Below, piece by piece: positions 18,451 through 27,449 of a stretch of 64,000 nucleotides of DNA; position 1 is the first letter of the stretch, and every line of letters begins with the position of its first letter. The DNA is from Chelatococcus asaccharovorans (GTDB lineage Bacteria; Pseudomonadota; Alphaproteobacteria; Rhizobiales; Beijerinckiaceae). The stretch covers positions 31,894 through 95,893 of the forward strand of contig NZ_QJJK01000019.1 of NCBI RefSeq assembly GCF_003201475.1, written 5' to 3'. The notes under the pieces are model-generated. The model ran no database searches. It had not been told where the DNA came from and worked only from the letters and a program-made list of their open reading frames with translations. Made by a program: the position numbers and the translations under genes.

Positions 18451-19454
18451 CGCCCGACTTCCGCAGCTAGGTGGACCGTGTTGCACGCATCCCAACCAAG
18501 GCGAACGGTCTCGCCCGGATGATGCGGTGCGCCCTTTTCGTCACTCCAGTTGACGGCGACCAACCGCTCTCCGGTAATGAGCCTTGCAACGTGTCGGCTA
18601 AACGCGCCGAGCATGATCGTATCCTCCAGAATCGCGTCGACGACCGTGTCAGCCTTTTCCCCCTCCCTCAGGAGGCGGATGTTTTCAGGCCGTACCATAC
18701 ATTTGCTGGTCGCGCTGGCGGGTGTGGGAGCAATGAAGTTGGCGTGACCGACGAACTCCGCGGCGAAGACGCTGCGCGGGCGGAAGTAGATCTCGGACGG
18801 CGTTCCCAACTGCGCGATGCCGCCATCGTTCATCAGGCAAATGCGGTCGGACATTGCCATCGCCTCCTCCTGATCGTGCGTTACGTAGAGGATGGTCGCT
18901 CCTAATTCCTTGTGTAGGCGCCTGATCTCCGTCTGCATGTCGTCACGCAGCCTTTTATCGAGTGCGCCAAGCGGCTCGTCCATCAGGATGATCGAGGGCT
19001 CGTATACCGAGCATCTGGCAAAGGCCACGCGCTGCTGCTGGCCGCCGGAAAGCTCACGGGGAAGTCGGTCACCGACATGCGGCAGTTGCACCACCTCAAG
19101 CATCCGTGCGACACGCCGGTCGATCTCGGCACGCGGCAGGCGGCGCATCTCAAGCGGGAAGGCGATGTTTTGCGCAACCGTGAGATGCGGGAACAACGCA
19201 TAATTCTGGAAGATCAGGCCGATGCCACGGTCGTGCGGCGGCGTATCGGTGGACAGGCGGCCATCGATCCAGACGTCGCCGTGGTCGCAGGCCGTGAGCC
19301 CGGCGAGTATCTGCAGGAGCGTGGACTTCCCTGAACCGGAGGGGCCAAGAAGCGTCAGAAATTCTCCCTCTGGTACGTCGAGGGTGGTTGGCCGCAGCGC
19401 CCGGACGGATCCGTAGCTCTTGGCAACTTGGTCTAGTCGTAGTTTCGTCTTCAT
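18447..19454 (-). CDS. ABC transporter ATP-binding protein (PotA-like)
   Basis: 335 residues. Walker A GPSGSGKST, Q-loop IGLIFQNYALFPHLTV, signature LSGGQQQRVAFAR, Walker B SIILMDEPLGALD and H-loop YVTHDQEEAMAMSD are all intact. The C-terminal TOBE-type domain (about 240-335, MVRPENIRLLREGE) is typical of polyamine, iron and organic-solute importers. Start at 19454 (MKTKLRLDQVAKSYGS) is preferred over 19484. Confidence 0.88.
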   Translation of the reverse strand: MKTKLRLDQVAKSYGSVRALRPTTLDVPEGEFLTLLGPSGSGKSTLLQILAGLTACDHGDVWIDGRLSTDTPPHDRGIGLIFQNYALFPHLTVAQNIAFPLEMRRLPRAEIDRRVARMLEVVQLPHVGDRLPRELSGGQQQRVAFARCSVYEPSIILMDEPLGALDKRLRDDMQTEIRRLHKELGATILYVTHDQEEAMAMSDRICLMNDGGIAQLGTPSEIYFRPRSVFAAEFVGHANFIAPTPASATSKCMVRPENIRLLREGEKADTVVDAILEDTIMLGAFSRHVARLITGERLVAVNWSDEKGAPHHPGETVRLGWDACNTVHLAAEVGR

Positions 19455-19511
19455 TGCATATCCTGCTCGACCGTGCGGCGCCATGCGCCACGGCTGGCTC
19501 CAAAGTTTCCC

Positions 19512-20264
19512 TCAGTGTGCATACCGGCTATGCGGGTACTTAAGTCCAAGATTCTCACGTAGCGTGACACCCTCGTATTCGCCGCGGAATACACCCCGAT
19601 CCTGGAGGATCGGCACTACGATATCTACGAAGTCGTCCAGGGAGCCGGGCAGGTAAGGAGCCGCGACGTTGAACCCATCGCAGGCCCCTCGCTCAAACCA
19701 GTGGACGAGAGTGTCCGCTACCTGCTCTGCACTTCCCACGAGCGAGAGATGACCGCGCCCGTTCGCTACCTTCTCGTAAGGCTGGCGAATGGTTAGGTGT
19801 TCGTTGCGCGCCTGCTCCGGCATCGCCTTGCCGATGCTCTGAATCCTGTGATTCTCCACCTGAGGCAGGGGATCGTCAACGTCGTAATTCGAAACATCGC
19901 CGACCTTGTCGAACAGGAGGGCGTCGTCATCCCAGCTGTCCCACAACCCAAGCACAACGTCGATGAACTCGGTCGCGTGCTCGTAGCGAATGTCGATGTC
20001 GATCTGCTCCTTCAGACTGAAATTGAGCGCCTCCGCATCGGACCACGCTAGGGTGCTGAATCCTGACAGCGCCTGCTCCTCCCCGGCATTCTCGCGGATT
20101 GCAACGCCATCCGCGAAGAAGATCATATCGAAAAGTCCCCGCTTGGCTGTGCGGGCTGCCGCAAGATAGTGCGGCAAGCCCATCTCGCTGCGCGGATCAA
20201 CATCGGGGTGCCGCCAAGCCGCAACATGGTAGCCTATCCCCCGGACAGACAGTCCGAGTTTCAT
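19512..20264 (-). pseudogene. NtaA/SnaA-family monooxygenase with two large in-frame internal deletions
   Basis: 250 residues where the family has about 440. The start (MKLGLSVRGIGYHVAAWRHP) and end (GFNVAAPYLPGSLDDFVDIV, LRENLGLKYPH) are normal. After FSTL the frame jumps to AWSDAEALNFSLKEQIDIDI, losing about 40-50 residues that include the TTYNEP and FASLDH region. After LLFDKVGDVSNYDVD it jumps to the NEHLTIRQPYEKVANGRGHL region, losing roughly 140. Both joints keep the frame, but the FMN barrel cannot form. It lies between the binding-protein and ATPase genes. Confidence 0.75.
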
Positions 20265-20293
20265 CTTGTCCTGGCGGCCCACGACCCGGGTCC

Positions 20294-21367
20294 TCAGCCG
20301 CGCAAGATCCATTCTTCGAAGCGGGTGTTGGCCGCTTCGCCATGCTCGAGCCAGAACTGTGCGTTCTGCTCGCGCATCTTGGCCAGATTCTCCGGGTAGG
20401 TGGGGAGCGTCCGGGCGAAGTCGGCGTCGAGATGGTCGAACGCCTTCGGGTGCATCGGCCCCATCAGCGTGGACTTCATGAACTCTGCCTCAAGCTCGGG
20501 CTGGGCCGCGAACTTGATGAACTCGCGAGCGACGTCACCCTGTGGGCTGCCTTTGGGAATGGCCCAGCCTTGCGTGGTGAAGTAGCCGTCCGTGTAGCTG
20601 ATGCCAACGGGAGCTCCGTCGTTCTTGAGCTTCTGCGCCCGATGGCTGCTGATGGGAAAAATGTCGAGGTCGCCGCTGCCGATAAGCTGGTCCATCTGCG
20701 GATCGGATTCCCACCACACAGCAATGTGCGGCCGGATCTCGTCAAGCCCGGCGAAAACCTTGTCCCACCCTTCGGGCGTCTTGAGAGTCGGATAGATATC
20801 TTCAGCCGGAATGCCGATCCCGCGGGCCGTCATTTCGATTGCGTCGACCGCGCGCTTACGGAGCGACCGGCGGCCCGGAAACTGCGCGACGTTCCACATG
20901 TCGCGATAGGATTCCAGGCCCTGAGGGAACGACGTCTCCCGATAGGCCATGGTGAAGCAATAAAGGCCGTAGGGCAGCCAGTCGGGCATTACGTTCTCGG
21001 CCGGTCGGTCGGCTATATCCGGCGAATTAACGTCGATGGGATCCATCAGATCAGCTTCTCTGAGACGGAAGTATAGGTCCTTGGTCACGCCCGCCGCCAT
21101 GCTCCAGCGATAGGCGCCAGTCTCGACAGAGATCTTGAACTCGTTGAAGGGAAAGTCCTTCGATACGACACCGGTCGCCTTGATCCCGGTTGCGGCTTCG
21201 AACGGTTTGAAGAACGCGAGTTCCCATATGTCGCCGTAGCCGCCCGGCACCCGGACCGTAAAGGGTTGCTGCGCCCAGGCCTTGCGCAGGAAGGTCGGAG
21301 CAGCCAGGGCACCTGCGGCAAGGCCCCCGACCTTCAAGAAAGTGCGGCGCGACGTTCCGATCGGCAT
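20294..21367 (-). CDS. ABC transporter periplasmic substrate-binding protein (PotD-like), Tat-exported
   Basis: 357 residues from ATG 21367, which follows GGAGAG; an ATG at 21379 and longer forms are possible. The N-terminus SRRTFLKVGGLAAGALAAPT is a twin-arginine signal, followed by mature sequence with an extracellular-solute-binding fold (PGGYGDIWELAFFKPFEAAT, MDPIDVNSPDIADRPAENVM, GYFTTQGWAIPKGSPQGDVA, EFIKFAAQPELEAEFM). Family 1/PotD relatives bind polyamines or small organic acids. It is first gene of the minus-strand operon with LLM pseudogene, ATPase, fused permease and flavin reductase. Confidence 0.85.
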   Translation of the reverse strand: MPIGTSRRTFLKVGGLAAGALAAPTFLRKAWAQQPFTVRVPGGYGDIWELAFFKPFEAATGIKATGVVSKDFPFNEFKISVETGAYRWSMAAGVTKDLYFRLREADLMDPIDVNSPDIADRPAENVMPDWLPYGLYCFTMAYRETSFPQGLESYRDMWNVAQFPGRRSLRKRAVDAIEMTARGIGIPAEDIYPTLKTPEGWDKVFAGLDEIRPHIAVWWESDPQMDQLIGSGDLDIFPISSHRAQKLKNDGAPVGISYTDGYFTTQGWAIPKGSPQGDVAREFIKFAAQPELEAEFMKSTLMGPMHPKAFDHLDADFARTLPTYPENLAKMREQNAQFWLEHGEAANTRFEEWILRG

Positions 21368-21446
21368 GTTTCTCTCCATTATGATGCTCGCTTCTGTTCC
21401 CCGGAGCGCGGGGGAACCGAGCTCCCCGCGGTTGGCAGCGCAGACT

Positions 21447-21555
21447 GAATACATTTTTGAATTTTATTCTGCACTTCGCTCACTATGATTCTCCCATTCG
21501 TGCTTGGCAACCCCAAAAAACGTCGGTTTGGGATATCGTGCACAAAAATGTATTC
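21447..21555. promoter_or_regulatory. Divergent control region with a widely spaced 13-bp inverted repeat
   Basis: GAATACATTTTTG (21447-21459) and its exact complement CAAAAATGTATTC (21543-21555) flank the centre of the spacer between the transporter operon (minus) and the FAD oxidase gene (plus). The core TGTATTC also occurs at 1737-1743 in front of the ntaB-like gene. Likely paired operator half-sites for a regulator such as the GntR protein at 11014. Binding is inferred. Confidence 0.45.
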
Positions 21556-21626
21556 ATTAACGTGCACCATATTGCGCAACACCGATGGAGGGGATAAGAG
21601 GTTTCGAGAAACTGTGGTGGAGACCT

Positions 21627-22880
21627 ATGCGCACCAAGATGACCGTTGTGATTGGAGCCGGCATGGTCGGCATCGCCTCGGCTCTCTGGCTTCAGCGAGC
21701 AGGCCGAAAAGTCATCGTGATCGACTCCCATCCTCCGGGCACCGGCGCCAGCCACGGCAACGCCGGCTGCTTTAACGGGTCGTCGGTGGTGCCGATGTCG
21801 ATGCCGGGAATTTGGACGAGCGTACCGCGCTGGATGCTCGACCCGCTCGGTCCATTGTCGATCCGACTGGCCTACATGCCGACCCTCTTTCCCTGGCTAT
21901 GGCGTTTCCTTCGAGCCGGCCGGCGGGAGGAGGTGAAGAAACAAGCGGCGGCGCTGCGCGCGTTGCTCGGGCCCACGCTTCCCTACCTCAAGCAACTCGC
22001 TGCCGGGGCGGATGTCGACGACCTGATCCGCGAGCAGGGTCACCTCTACGTCTATCGTTCAGAGAAAGCCCTGGCCGGCGACCGTTTCGGCTGGCAGCTT
22101 CGCGGGGACGCCGGCGTCCAACTCGATTGGCTGGATCGACGCCAGCTCCAAGACTTCGACCCCGCCCTATCGCCGTCCTACACGCACGGCGTTCTGATCC
22201 GCGAAAATGGACATACGACAGATCCGGGCGACCTCGTCCTGCGTCTGGCGGAGCATTTCGTCAGGCAGGGCGGCGCCATCCACCGTGCCAAGGCAACCGG
22301 CTTTCGGCTTGACGGAGGGCATCTGCAATCCGTCGAGACTGAGGACGGGGTCGTGCCGGCCAACTCTGCCGTAATAGCCGCCGGAGCCCATTCCAACGCG
22401 CTCCTGAAGATGCTCGGCGACTGGGTCCCCCTGGAGACGGAGCGTGGATACCACGTGATGATAAATGATCCCGAGTCGCAGCCGCGCGTTCCGACCTGCG
22501 ACGCATCCGGCAAGTTCGTCACTACACCGATGAAGCATGGACTGCGCCTGGCGGGGACGGTGGAGCTGGCGGGGCTTGAACTGGCGCCGGACTGGAAGCG
22601 GGCCCGCGCTCTGATCAAGCTGGGCCAGAAGATGCTGCCTGGGCTTCCGGCGTGCATTGCGGAAGAGCGCCTCGTGCTCTGGATGGGTCACCGCCCGAGC
22701 CTGCCCGATTCCCTGCCGGTGATCGACAGGGCGAGCCGGTGTCCGGACATTGTCTATGCCTTCGGACACGGCCATGTCGGAATGACCGGCGCGCCGATGA
22801 CCGGTCATCTCGTCGCTGACTTGATCCTCGGCCGCCCCCCGAAGATAGACCTCGCGCCGTTCCGGCATACACGTTTTTAA
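21627..22880 (+). CDS. DadA-like FAD-dependent amino-acid/imino-acid oxidase
   Basis: 417 residues. The DAO fold begins with MTVVIGAGMVGIASALWLQR, then GTGASHGNAGCFNGSSVVPM (the HGNAG motif of D-amino acid dehydrogenases). The substrate domain contains WLWRFLRAGRREEVKKQAAA, and the C-terminus LVLWMGHRPSLPDSLPVIDR with YAFGHGHVGMTGAPMTGHLV closes the FAD site. It oxidises the C-N bond of a D-amino acid, N-substituted glycine or similar amine to an imine. Start at 21627 (GGTGGAGACCTATG) is preferred over 21585. The RidA gene follows 15 bases later, which fits imine release. Confidence 0.8.
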   Translation: MRTKMTVVIGAGMVGIASALWLQRAGRKVIVIDSHPPGTGASHGNAGCFNGSSVVPMSMPGIWTSVPRWMLDPLGPLSIRLAYMPTLFPWLWRFLRAGRREEVKKQAAALRALLGPTLPYLKQLAAGADVDDLIREQGHLYVYRSEKALAGDRFGWQLRGDAGVQLDWLDRRQLQDFDPALSPSYTHGVLIRENGHTTDPGDLVLRLAEHFVRQGGAIHRAKATGFRLDGGHLQSVETEDGVVPANSAVIAAGAHSNALLKMLGDWVPLETERGYHVMINDPESQPRVPTCDASGKFVTTPMKHGLRLAGTVELAGLELAPDWKRARALIKLGQKMLPGLPACIAEERLVLWMGHRPSLPDSLPVIDRASRCPDIVYAFGHGHVGMTGAPMTGHLVADLILGRPPKIDLAPFRHTRF

Positions 22881-22895
22881 CAGGAAAGGACCCAG

Positions 22896-23240
22896 ATGAT
22901 ACAGCGCGGCCAGCAGACCCCGATCTTCCATCGTTACGTGCGGCATGGCGACACGCTCTATGTCAGCGGCCTTGTCGCCAACGATCTCAGCCAGACAATT
23001 GGCGGCCAGACCCGGGACATCGCCGAACGCCTCGCCGAAATCCTGGCCGAGGCCGGTTCCGACATGGGCCGCATACTTCAATCGACGGTCTATATCACCG
23101 ATATGTCGATGAAGGCCGAGATGAACGAAGCCTGGAAAGCCTGTTTCCCGGCCGAGACGCTGCCAACGCGAGCAACAATCGGAGTTGCCGACCTGGGACG
23201 GTCGGTACTCATCGAAGTGGTTTTCGTCTGCGCCGTCTGA
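22896..23240 (+). CDS. RidA family (YjgF/YER057c) enamine/imine deaminase
   Basis: 114 residues, a little short of the usual 125-130 but complete over the trimeric core: YVSGLVANDLSQTIGGQTRD, ILAEAGSDMGRILQSTVYIT, and the C-terminal LPTRATIGVADLGRSVLIEV, which contains the conserved Arg preceding the IEV strand of the active site. RidA hydrolyses reactive imines to keto acids and ammonia. Its position directly behind the DadA-like oxidase suggests it processes that enzyme's product. AGGAAAGGA at 22882 serves as ribosome binding site. Confidence 0.88.
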   Translation: MIQRGQQTPIFHRYVRHGDTLYVSGLVANDLSQTIGGQTRDIAERLAEILAEAGSDMGRILQSTVYITDMSMKAEMNEAWKACFPAETLPTRATIGVADLGRSVLIEVVFVCAV

Positions 23241-23396
23241 GCGGCCGAGGCGGTGGCCGGCAAAGAAGCTGCGGTCGCCTCTCAATCGAGCTGAAAGTAT
23301 GGACATGATCTCCTGGTCGGCGCGTGTCACCGGCGAGCGTGCCTCCGCCGAGACGTGCGATGACCGTCCACGGCGCATCACGCTGTCAGCGGAGGG

Positions 23397-24614
23397 ATGC
23401 CGGTGACGACGATCGGGCGTTCGTTCGGAGCGATGGCCTTTCAGGCCAGAGCGATCCTGGGCATCCGCACCGTCCGGGTTTTCTGCGACAGCTTCGTAGC
23501 ATTGCTGATCCCGCTCTACCTGACTTCGCGCGGCTTTGACGCCGTAGCTGTCGGCACGATTGCCTCCTGCATGCTCCTTGGTTCGGCCTTCACGCTGGGC
23601 GCTGCTGGGGCGCTCGCGCACCGCCTTGGCGTGAGGGCACTGCTCTGCGTTGCCAGCCTCGGCATGGTTGTTTCGGGCGTGGGTTGGTCGATGGACCCCG
23701 CCCTGCCTTCGCTAATGCTGATCGCCTTTTTCGGTTCGCTGAACCCGCATGGCGGCGAGGCGAACCTGTTCCGCCCTATCGAGCATGCGGCGCTCGCCGA
23801 TCTGGTACCTGCAACTTCCCAAGCGACGGTCTTCGGCTACTATTCCTTCCTGGGCGCCCTGGCGGGTGCGTTTGGAGCGCTCTCTATCGGCGCCCTGCCG
23901 ACGCTGTTCGACGCGCTTAGCGAACGGACGACCTCGACGGCGATCTTTATCGGCTACGCCGTCATGGGCATTGCTGTCTGCGCGATCTATGCCCGGATCG
24001 ACCTGCACAGCTCGGAAACGCCGCGCCAGCGCGCTCTTGCTCCCGGTTCGCGCGGCAAGGTGCTGAAGCTGACGGCGATCTTCTGCGTCGACGCATTCGG
24101 CGGCGGCTTCATCGTCAATGCGCTGATCATCCTATGGCTCACGAACCGGTTTGGCGCCTCGATGGTGGAGAGCGGAGCGCTGTTCTTCACAGCTGGGGTG
24201 ATGGCCGCGGCGGCTCATCTTCTCGCAGCACCGATCAGTCGCCGGATCGGCCTCGGCGGCACGATGCTGGTCGGCCATGTCCCCGCCAGCCTGCTGCTGA
24301 TCCTCGCCGCGCTCGCGCCTAGCTTCGGCATCGCCGCGGCCTGCCTCGTCCTGCGCGGTTTCCTATCGCAGCTCGACGTACCGACACGCGCAGCCTTCGT
24401 CTTTAGCCAAGTTGCGCCGCAGGAGCGAGCGGCCGCCATCAGCGTCACCCTAATGCCGTTCAGCCTGGCTGCGGCGGTGGCACCCTTTCTGTCGGGCTGG
24501 CTTTTGCTGTCATCCTCGACGGTCGGCTGGCACCTCGTAGCAGCTGGCCTCATCCGATTGATCTACGCGGCCCTTTTTCTCTGGTTCTCGGTGAAGGATA
24601 GCCCGAACGGATAG
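23397..24614 (+). CDS. Major facilitator superfamily transporter
   Basis: 405 residues with about 12 membrane segments in two halves separated by a short loop around residue 195-225 (HSSETPRQRALAPGSRGKV). Segments include FCDSFVALLIPLYLTSRGFD and LLGSAFTLGAAGALAHRLGV, and the second half starts with FGGGFIVNALIILWLTNRFG. Start at 23397 follows GCGGAGGG. Export or uptake of a small organic acid or amine is plausible given the neighbours, but the sequence does not tell the substrate. Confidence 0.82.
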   Translation: MPVTTIGRSFGAMAFQARAILGIRTVRVFCDSFVALLIPLYLTSRGFDAVAVGTIASCMLLGSAFTLGAAGALAHRLGVRALLCVASLGMVVSGVGWSMDPALPSLMLIAFFGSLNPHGGEANLFRPIEHAALADLVPATSQATVFGYYSFLGALAGAFGALSIGALPTLFDALSERTTSTAIFIGYAVMGIAVCAIYARIDLHSSETPRQRALAPGSRGKVLKLTAIFCVDAFGGGFIVNALIILWLTNRFGASMVESGALFFTAGVMAAAAHLLAAPISRRIGLGGTMLVGHVPASLLLILAALAPSFGIAAACLVLRGFLSQLDVPTRAAFVFSQVAPQERAAAISVTLMPFSLAAAVAPFLSGWLLLSSSTVGWHLVAAGLIRLIYAALFLWFSVKDSPNG

Positions 24615-24630
24615 CCAGACGGCGATCAGG

Positions 24631-25596
24631 TCAGGCATCGATCTCAATGGCCATGCCGCTGGCTACCGCCAGATCGACAGCGGCAGACGCAACGGCCAGA
24701 TCCTGAACCCCGACGCCGGTGCCGTCAAACAGCGTGATTTCTTCCATGCTTCGGCGTCCGGGATGGTCGCCGTTTATGACATCGCCGATAGAGACGATTT
24801 GCGCCGGGTCGAGCAATCCCTGGGTGAACGCGTGCTGGGCCTCGCCAATGGATATTGATTGTTCGATCTCGTCCGTGAAGACCGTCGCTGCCCCGACAAT
24901 TTCCGGAGCGATCTCCTGCTTCCCCTTCGTGTCCGTGCCCATACAAGCTAGGTGCGTGCCGGGTCGTATCAGGCCTGCCGGGATGATGGGAGCGAAAGAC
25001 GAGGTGATGGTGATGATGACATCGGCGCTTGCGCACAACTGCTCCAAGCCCGCCGCATGGAACGGCACGCCTCTCTCCTGCGCCACCTTTGCCAGACGCC
25101 CGATTTTTTCGGGCGTCTTGTTCCATCCGAGGACCTTCTCGAACTGCCGCTGCTCAAGTGCTGCCTGCAGCTGGAAAGTGGATTGGTGACCGGCGCCGAC
25201 AATGCCGAGCACTCTGGAATCGATCCGGGCAAGGTGCTTAATCGAAATTGCGGAAGCGGCGGCCGTCCGCAAGGCCGTCAGCAGGTTGCCGCCGACAACG
25301 GCGCGGCACCGTCCGGTGTCCGCGTCAAAGAGGAATATCATCGACTGGTGGTTGGTCAGTCCCCTCGATGCGTTGTTCGGCCAATACCCGCCCGACTTCA
25401 GGCCCAGCGCAAGGTTCTCGCGGTCGAATCCCGACTTGAACCCATACAGCGCATCGGCATGGCCGATAGCTTCCCGTATCACCGGAAAATTTCGGGCCAT
25501 CTTGCGGGCAGACGAAGCAAACACCCGCTCCACGGCCATGAGACAGTCGGCCGCGGACACAAGGCGGACAATATCGCGTTCGGGAATGACGATCAT
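24631..25596 (-). CDS. bhcD: Iminosuccinate reductase BhcD (ornithine cyclodeaminase/mu-crystallin family)
   Basis: 321 residues from ATG 25596. The Rossmann motif is VLGIVGAGHQSTFQLQAALE. Long stretches typical of BhcD rather than ornithine cyclodeaminase are present: FPVIREAIGHADALYGFKSG, GGYWPNNASRGLTNHQSMIF, GGNLLTALRTAAASAISIKH, CMGTDTKGKQEIAPEIV and FDGTGVGVQDLAVASA. BhcD reduces iminosuccinate to aspartate, closing the beta-hydroxyaspartate cycle for glyoxylate assimilation. Its usual neighbour bhcC lies 46 bases upstream (truncated), and bhcA and bhcB are absent. It converges on the MFS gene. Confidence 0.75.
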   Translation of the reverse strand: MIVIPERDIVRLVSAADCLMAVERVFASSARKMARNFPVIREAIGHADALYGFKSGFDRENLALGLKSGGYWPNNASRGLTNHQSMIFLFDADTGRCRAVVGGNLLTALRTAAASAISIKHLARIDSRVLGIVGAGHQSTFQLQAALEQRQFEKVLGWNKTPEKIGRLAKVAQERGVPFHAAGLEQLCASADVIITITSSFAPIIPAGLIRPGTHLACMGTDTKGKQEIAPEIVGAATVFTDEIEQSISIGEAQHAFTQGLLDPAQIVSIGDVINGDHPGRRSMEEITLFDGTGVGVQDLAVASAAVDLAVASGMAIEIDA

Positions 25597-25642
25597 GATG
25601 CCCTGCCGCGTGGAGAAGCCGGGAACCGCGTCACGACAAACC

Positions 25643-26194
25643 TCAATATGCCTTGCCGCGGGCCGATATCGGCCAGACGGTCTCGACCTTGCCGTTGCGG
25701 ACTCCGACGTACCAGTCGTGAACGTTGCACGTGGGATCGCAGTGACCCGGAACGAGACGAAGCTTTTCGTTGATCTTGAGAACACCGGCCGGATCCTCGA
25801 TGACGCCGTGCTCGTCGCTGCATTTGATGTATTTCACATCGTCGCGGCCGTGAACGAAGGGGAGCCCGCTATCGACCGACTGCGCCTTCAGGCCGGCATC
25901 GCAGATTGCCTTGTCGGCCTTGGCATGGCTCATCACCGAGGTCAGGATGAAGAGCGCGTTCTCCCATTCGCCTTGATCGATGCGCTTGCCTTCCCGGTCG
26001 AGGATACGCCCGTAGTCGGCGTCCATGAACGCGTAGGACCCGCACTGCAGTTCATTGTAAACTCCAGACGCCGCTTCGAAGTAATAGGAGCCGGTTCCGC
26101 CACCCGAAACGAGCTCGGGCTCCAGTCCCGCTGCCTTCAGGCCCGCGACGGCTTCCTTCACCTGGGCAATGGCAGCATCCAGCTTGGCCTTGCG
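25643..26194 (-). pseudogene. bhcC: beta-Hydroxyaspartate aldolase BhcC (DSD1/D-threonine aldolase family), N-terminus removed by IS3
   Basis: About 184 C-terminal residues of a roughly 390-residue PLP enzyme remain. They include VSGGGTGSYYFEAASGVYNE, SYAFMDADYGRILDREGK, CSDEHGVIEDP and the metal-binding LVPGHCDPTCNVHDWY near the end. The N-terminal alanine-racemase-like barrel with the PLP lysine is missing because the frame is cut at 26194 by the IS3 end; the first 45 codons of the apparent frame are IS sequence. The aldolase joins glyoxylate and glycine in the beta-hydroxyaspartate cycle. It cannot be active. Confidence 0.75.
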
Positions 26195-26260
26195 TGGTCT
26201 GCCCCCTGAAAAGTGGTCCTCCCTGAAGTAGGCTATTGAGCCGTTGGAGAGGACGTTGGA

Positions 26261-26539
26261 ATGCCCCAGAAGAAGCATAAGCCCGAAGAGATCGTCGCGA
26301 AGCTGCGTCAGGTCGATGTTCTGCTGTCGCAAGGTCGTTCGGTTGGCGAAGCGGTTCGTTCGATCGGCGTGACACAGTTCACCTATTACCGCTGGCGCAA
26401 GGAGTTCGGTGGCCTGAAGGGTGACCAGGTGAAGCGCCTGAAAGAGCTCGAGAAAGAGAATGACCGGCTGCGCAAGGCTGTGTCGGACCTGACGCTCGAG
26501 AAGCTGATCCTGAAAGAGGCTGCCTCGGGAAACTATTGA
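26261..26539 (+). CDS. IS3-family transposase OrfA
   Basis: 92 residues. A helix-turn-helix domain (EEIVAKLRQVDVLLSQGRSV, GVTQFTYYRWRKEFGG) is followed by a leucine-zipper-like heptad region (VKRLKELEKENDRLRKAVSD). It overlaps orfB by 4 bases and is probably joined to it by ribosomal frameshifting near the end of orfA, as in other IS3 elements. Confidence 0.9.
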   Translation: MPQKKHKPEEIVAKLRQVDVLLSQGRSVGEAVRSIGVTQFTYYRWRKEFGGLKGDQVKRLKELEKENDRLRKAVSDLTLEKLILKEAASGNY

Positions 26540-27429
26540 GCCCCGCCCGTCGCCGTAGCTGCGTCGACCATGTCGTGGCGAAGTTCTCCGTCTCGGAGCG
26601 GTTTGCCTGCAAGGTTCTCGGCCAGCACCGATCGACCCAGCGCAAGAAGCCGCACGGCCGAGCAGATGAAGAGGCGCTCACCGCCGATATCATCCGTCTG
26701 GCTTCCCGGTATGGCCGCTATGGCTACCGTAGGATCACGGCGATGCTGCGAACCGAGGGCTGGACGGTGAACGCCAAGCGCGTCGAGCGTATCTGGCGGC
26801 GGGAGGGGCTGAAGGTTCCCCAGAAACAACCGAAGAGAGGGCGTCTGTGGCTGAATGACGGATCGTGCATCCGGCTTCGGCCCGAGCACCCGAACCATGT
26901 CTGGTCCTACGACTTCGTCGAGGGCCGGACCCATAATGGCAGGAAGTTCCGCATGCTCAACATCATCGACGAGTTCACCCGGGAGTGCCTGGCGATCCGC
27001 ATCGGGCGCAAGCTTAACTCGACCGACGTCATCGACACGCTCTCGGACCTGTTCATCCTGCGCGGTGTGCCCGGCCATGTTCGTTCCGACAACGGCCCGG
27101 AGTTCATAGCCAAGGTCGTGCGGGAGTGGATCGTAGCCGTCGGTGCAAAGACCGCGTTCATAGAGCCGGGCAGTCCCTGGGAGAACGGCTATTGCGAGAG
27201 CTTTAACTCGAAGCTTCGCGACGAACTGCTCAACGGGGAGATCTTCTACAGCCTCGCCGAGGCAAAGGTCATCATCGAGGCATGGCGACGCTACTACAAT
27301 ACCGAGCGGCCGCACTCATCGCTCGGCTACAAGCCGCCAGCGCCGGAGGCCATCATCTGGCCCGGACAACCACCCGGATCGGTTCCATCGTCGGCACAGG
27401 CGATGGCCGAAAAGCCGGTCATGCATTAA
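26536..27429 (+). CDS. IS3-family transposase OrfB (DDE integrase)
   Basis: 297 residues from TTG 26536. The HTH_21 region (ADIIRLASRYGRYGYRRITA) precedes the rve core, with catalytic residues in HVWSYDFVEGRTHNGRKF (first D), HVRSDNGPEFIAKVVREWI (second D) and GSPWENGYCESFNSKLRDEL (E). The C-terminus ends with YNTERPHSSLGYKPPAPEA. All catalytic positions are present, so the element may still move. Confidence 0.92.
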   Translation: MSPARRRSCVDHVVAKFSVSERFACKVLGQHRSTQRKKPHGRADEEALTADIIRLASRYGRYGYRRITAMLRTEGWTVNAKRVERIWRREGLKVPQKQPKRGRLWLNDGSCIRLRPEHPNHVWSYDFVEGRTHNGRKFRMLNIIDEFTRECLAIRIGRKLNSTDVIDTLSDLFILRGVPGHVRSDNGPEFIAKVVREWIVAVGAKTAFIEPGSPWENGYCESFNSKLRDELLNGEIFYSLAEAKVIIEAWRRYYNTERPHSSLGYKPPAPEAIIWPGQPPGSVPSSAQAMAEKPVMH

Positions 27430-27449
27430 GACTGAAACCGGACCACCTC

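Noticed and set aside
22167..23621. 484-codon minus-strand frame over the DadA-like and RidA genes
   Set aside because: Antisense of well-supported genes with no domain of its own.
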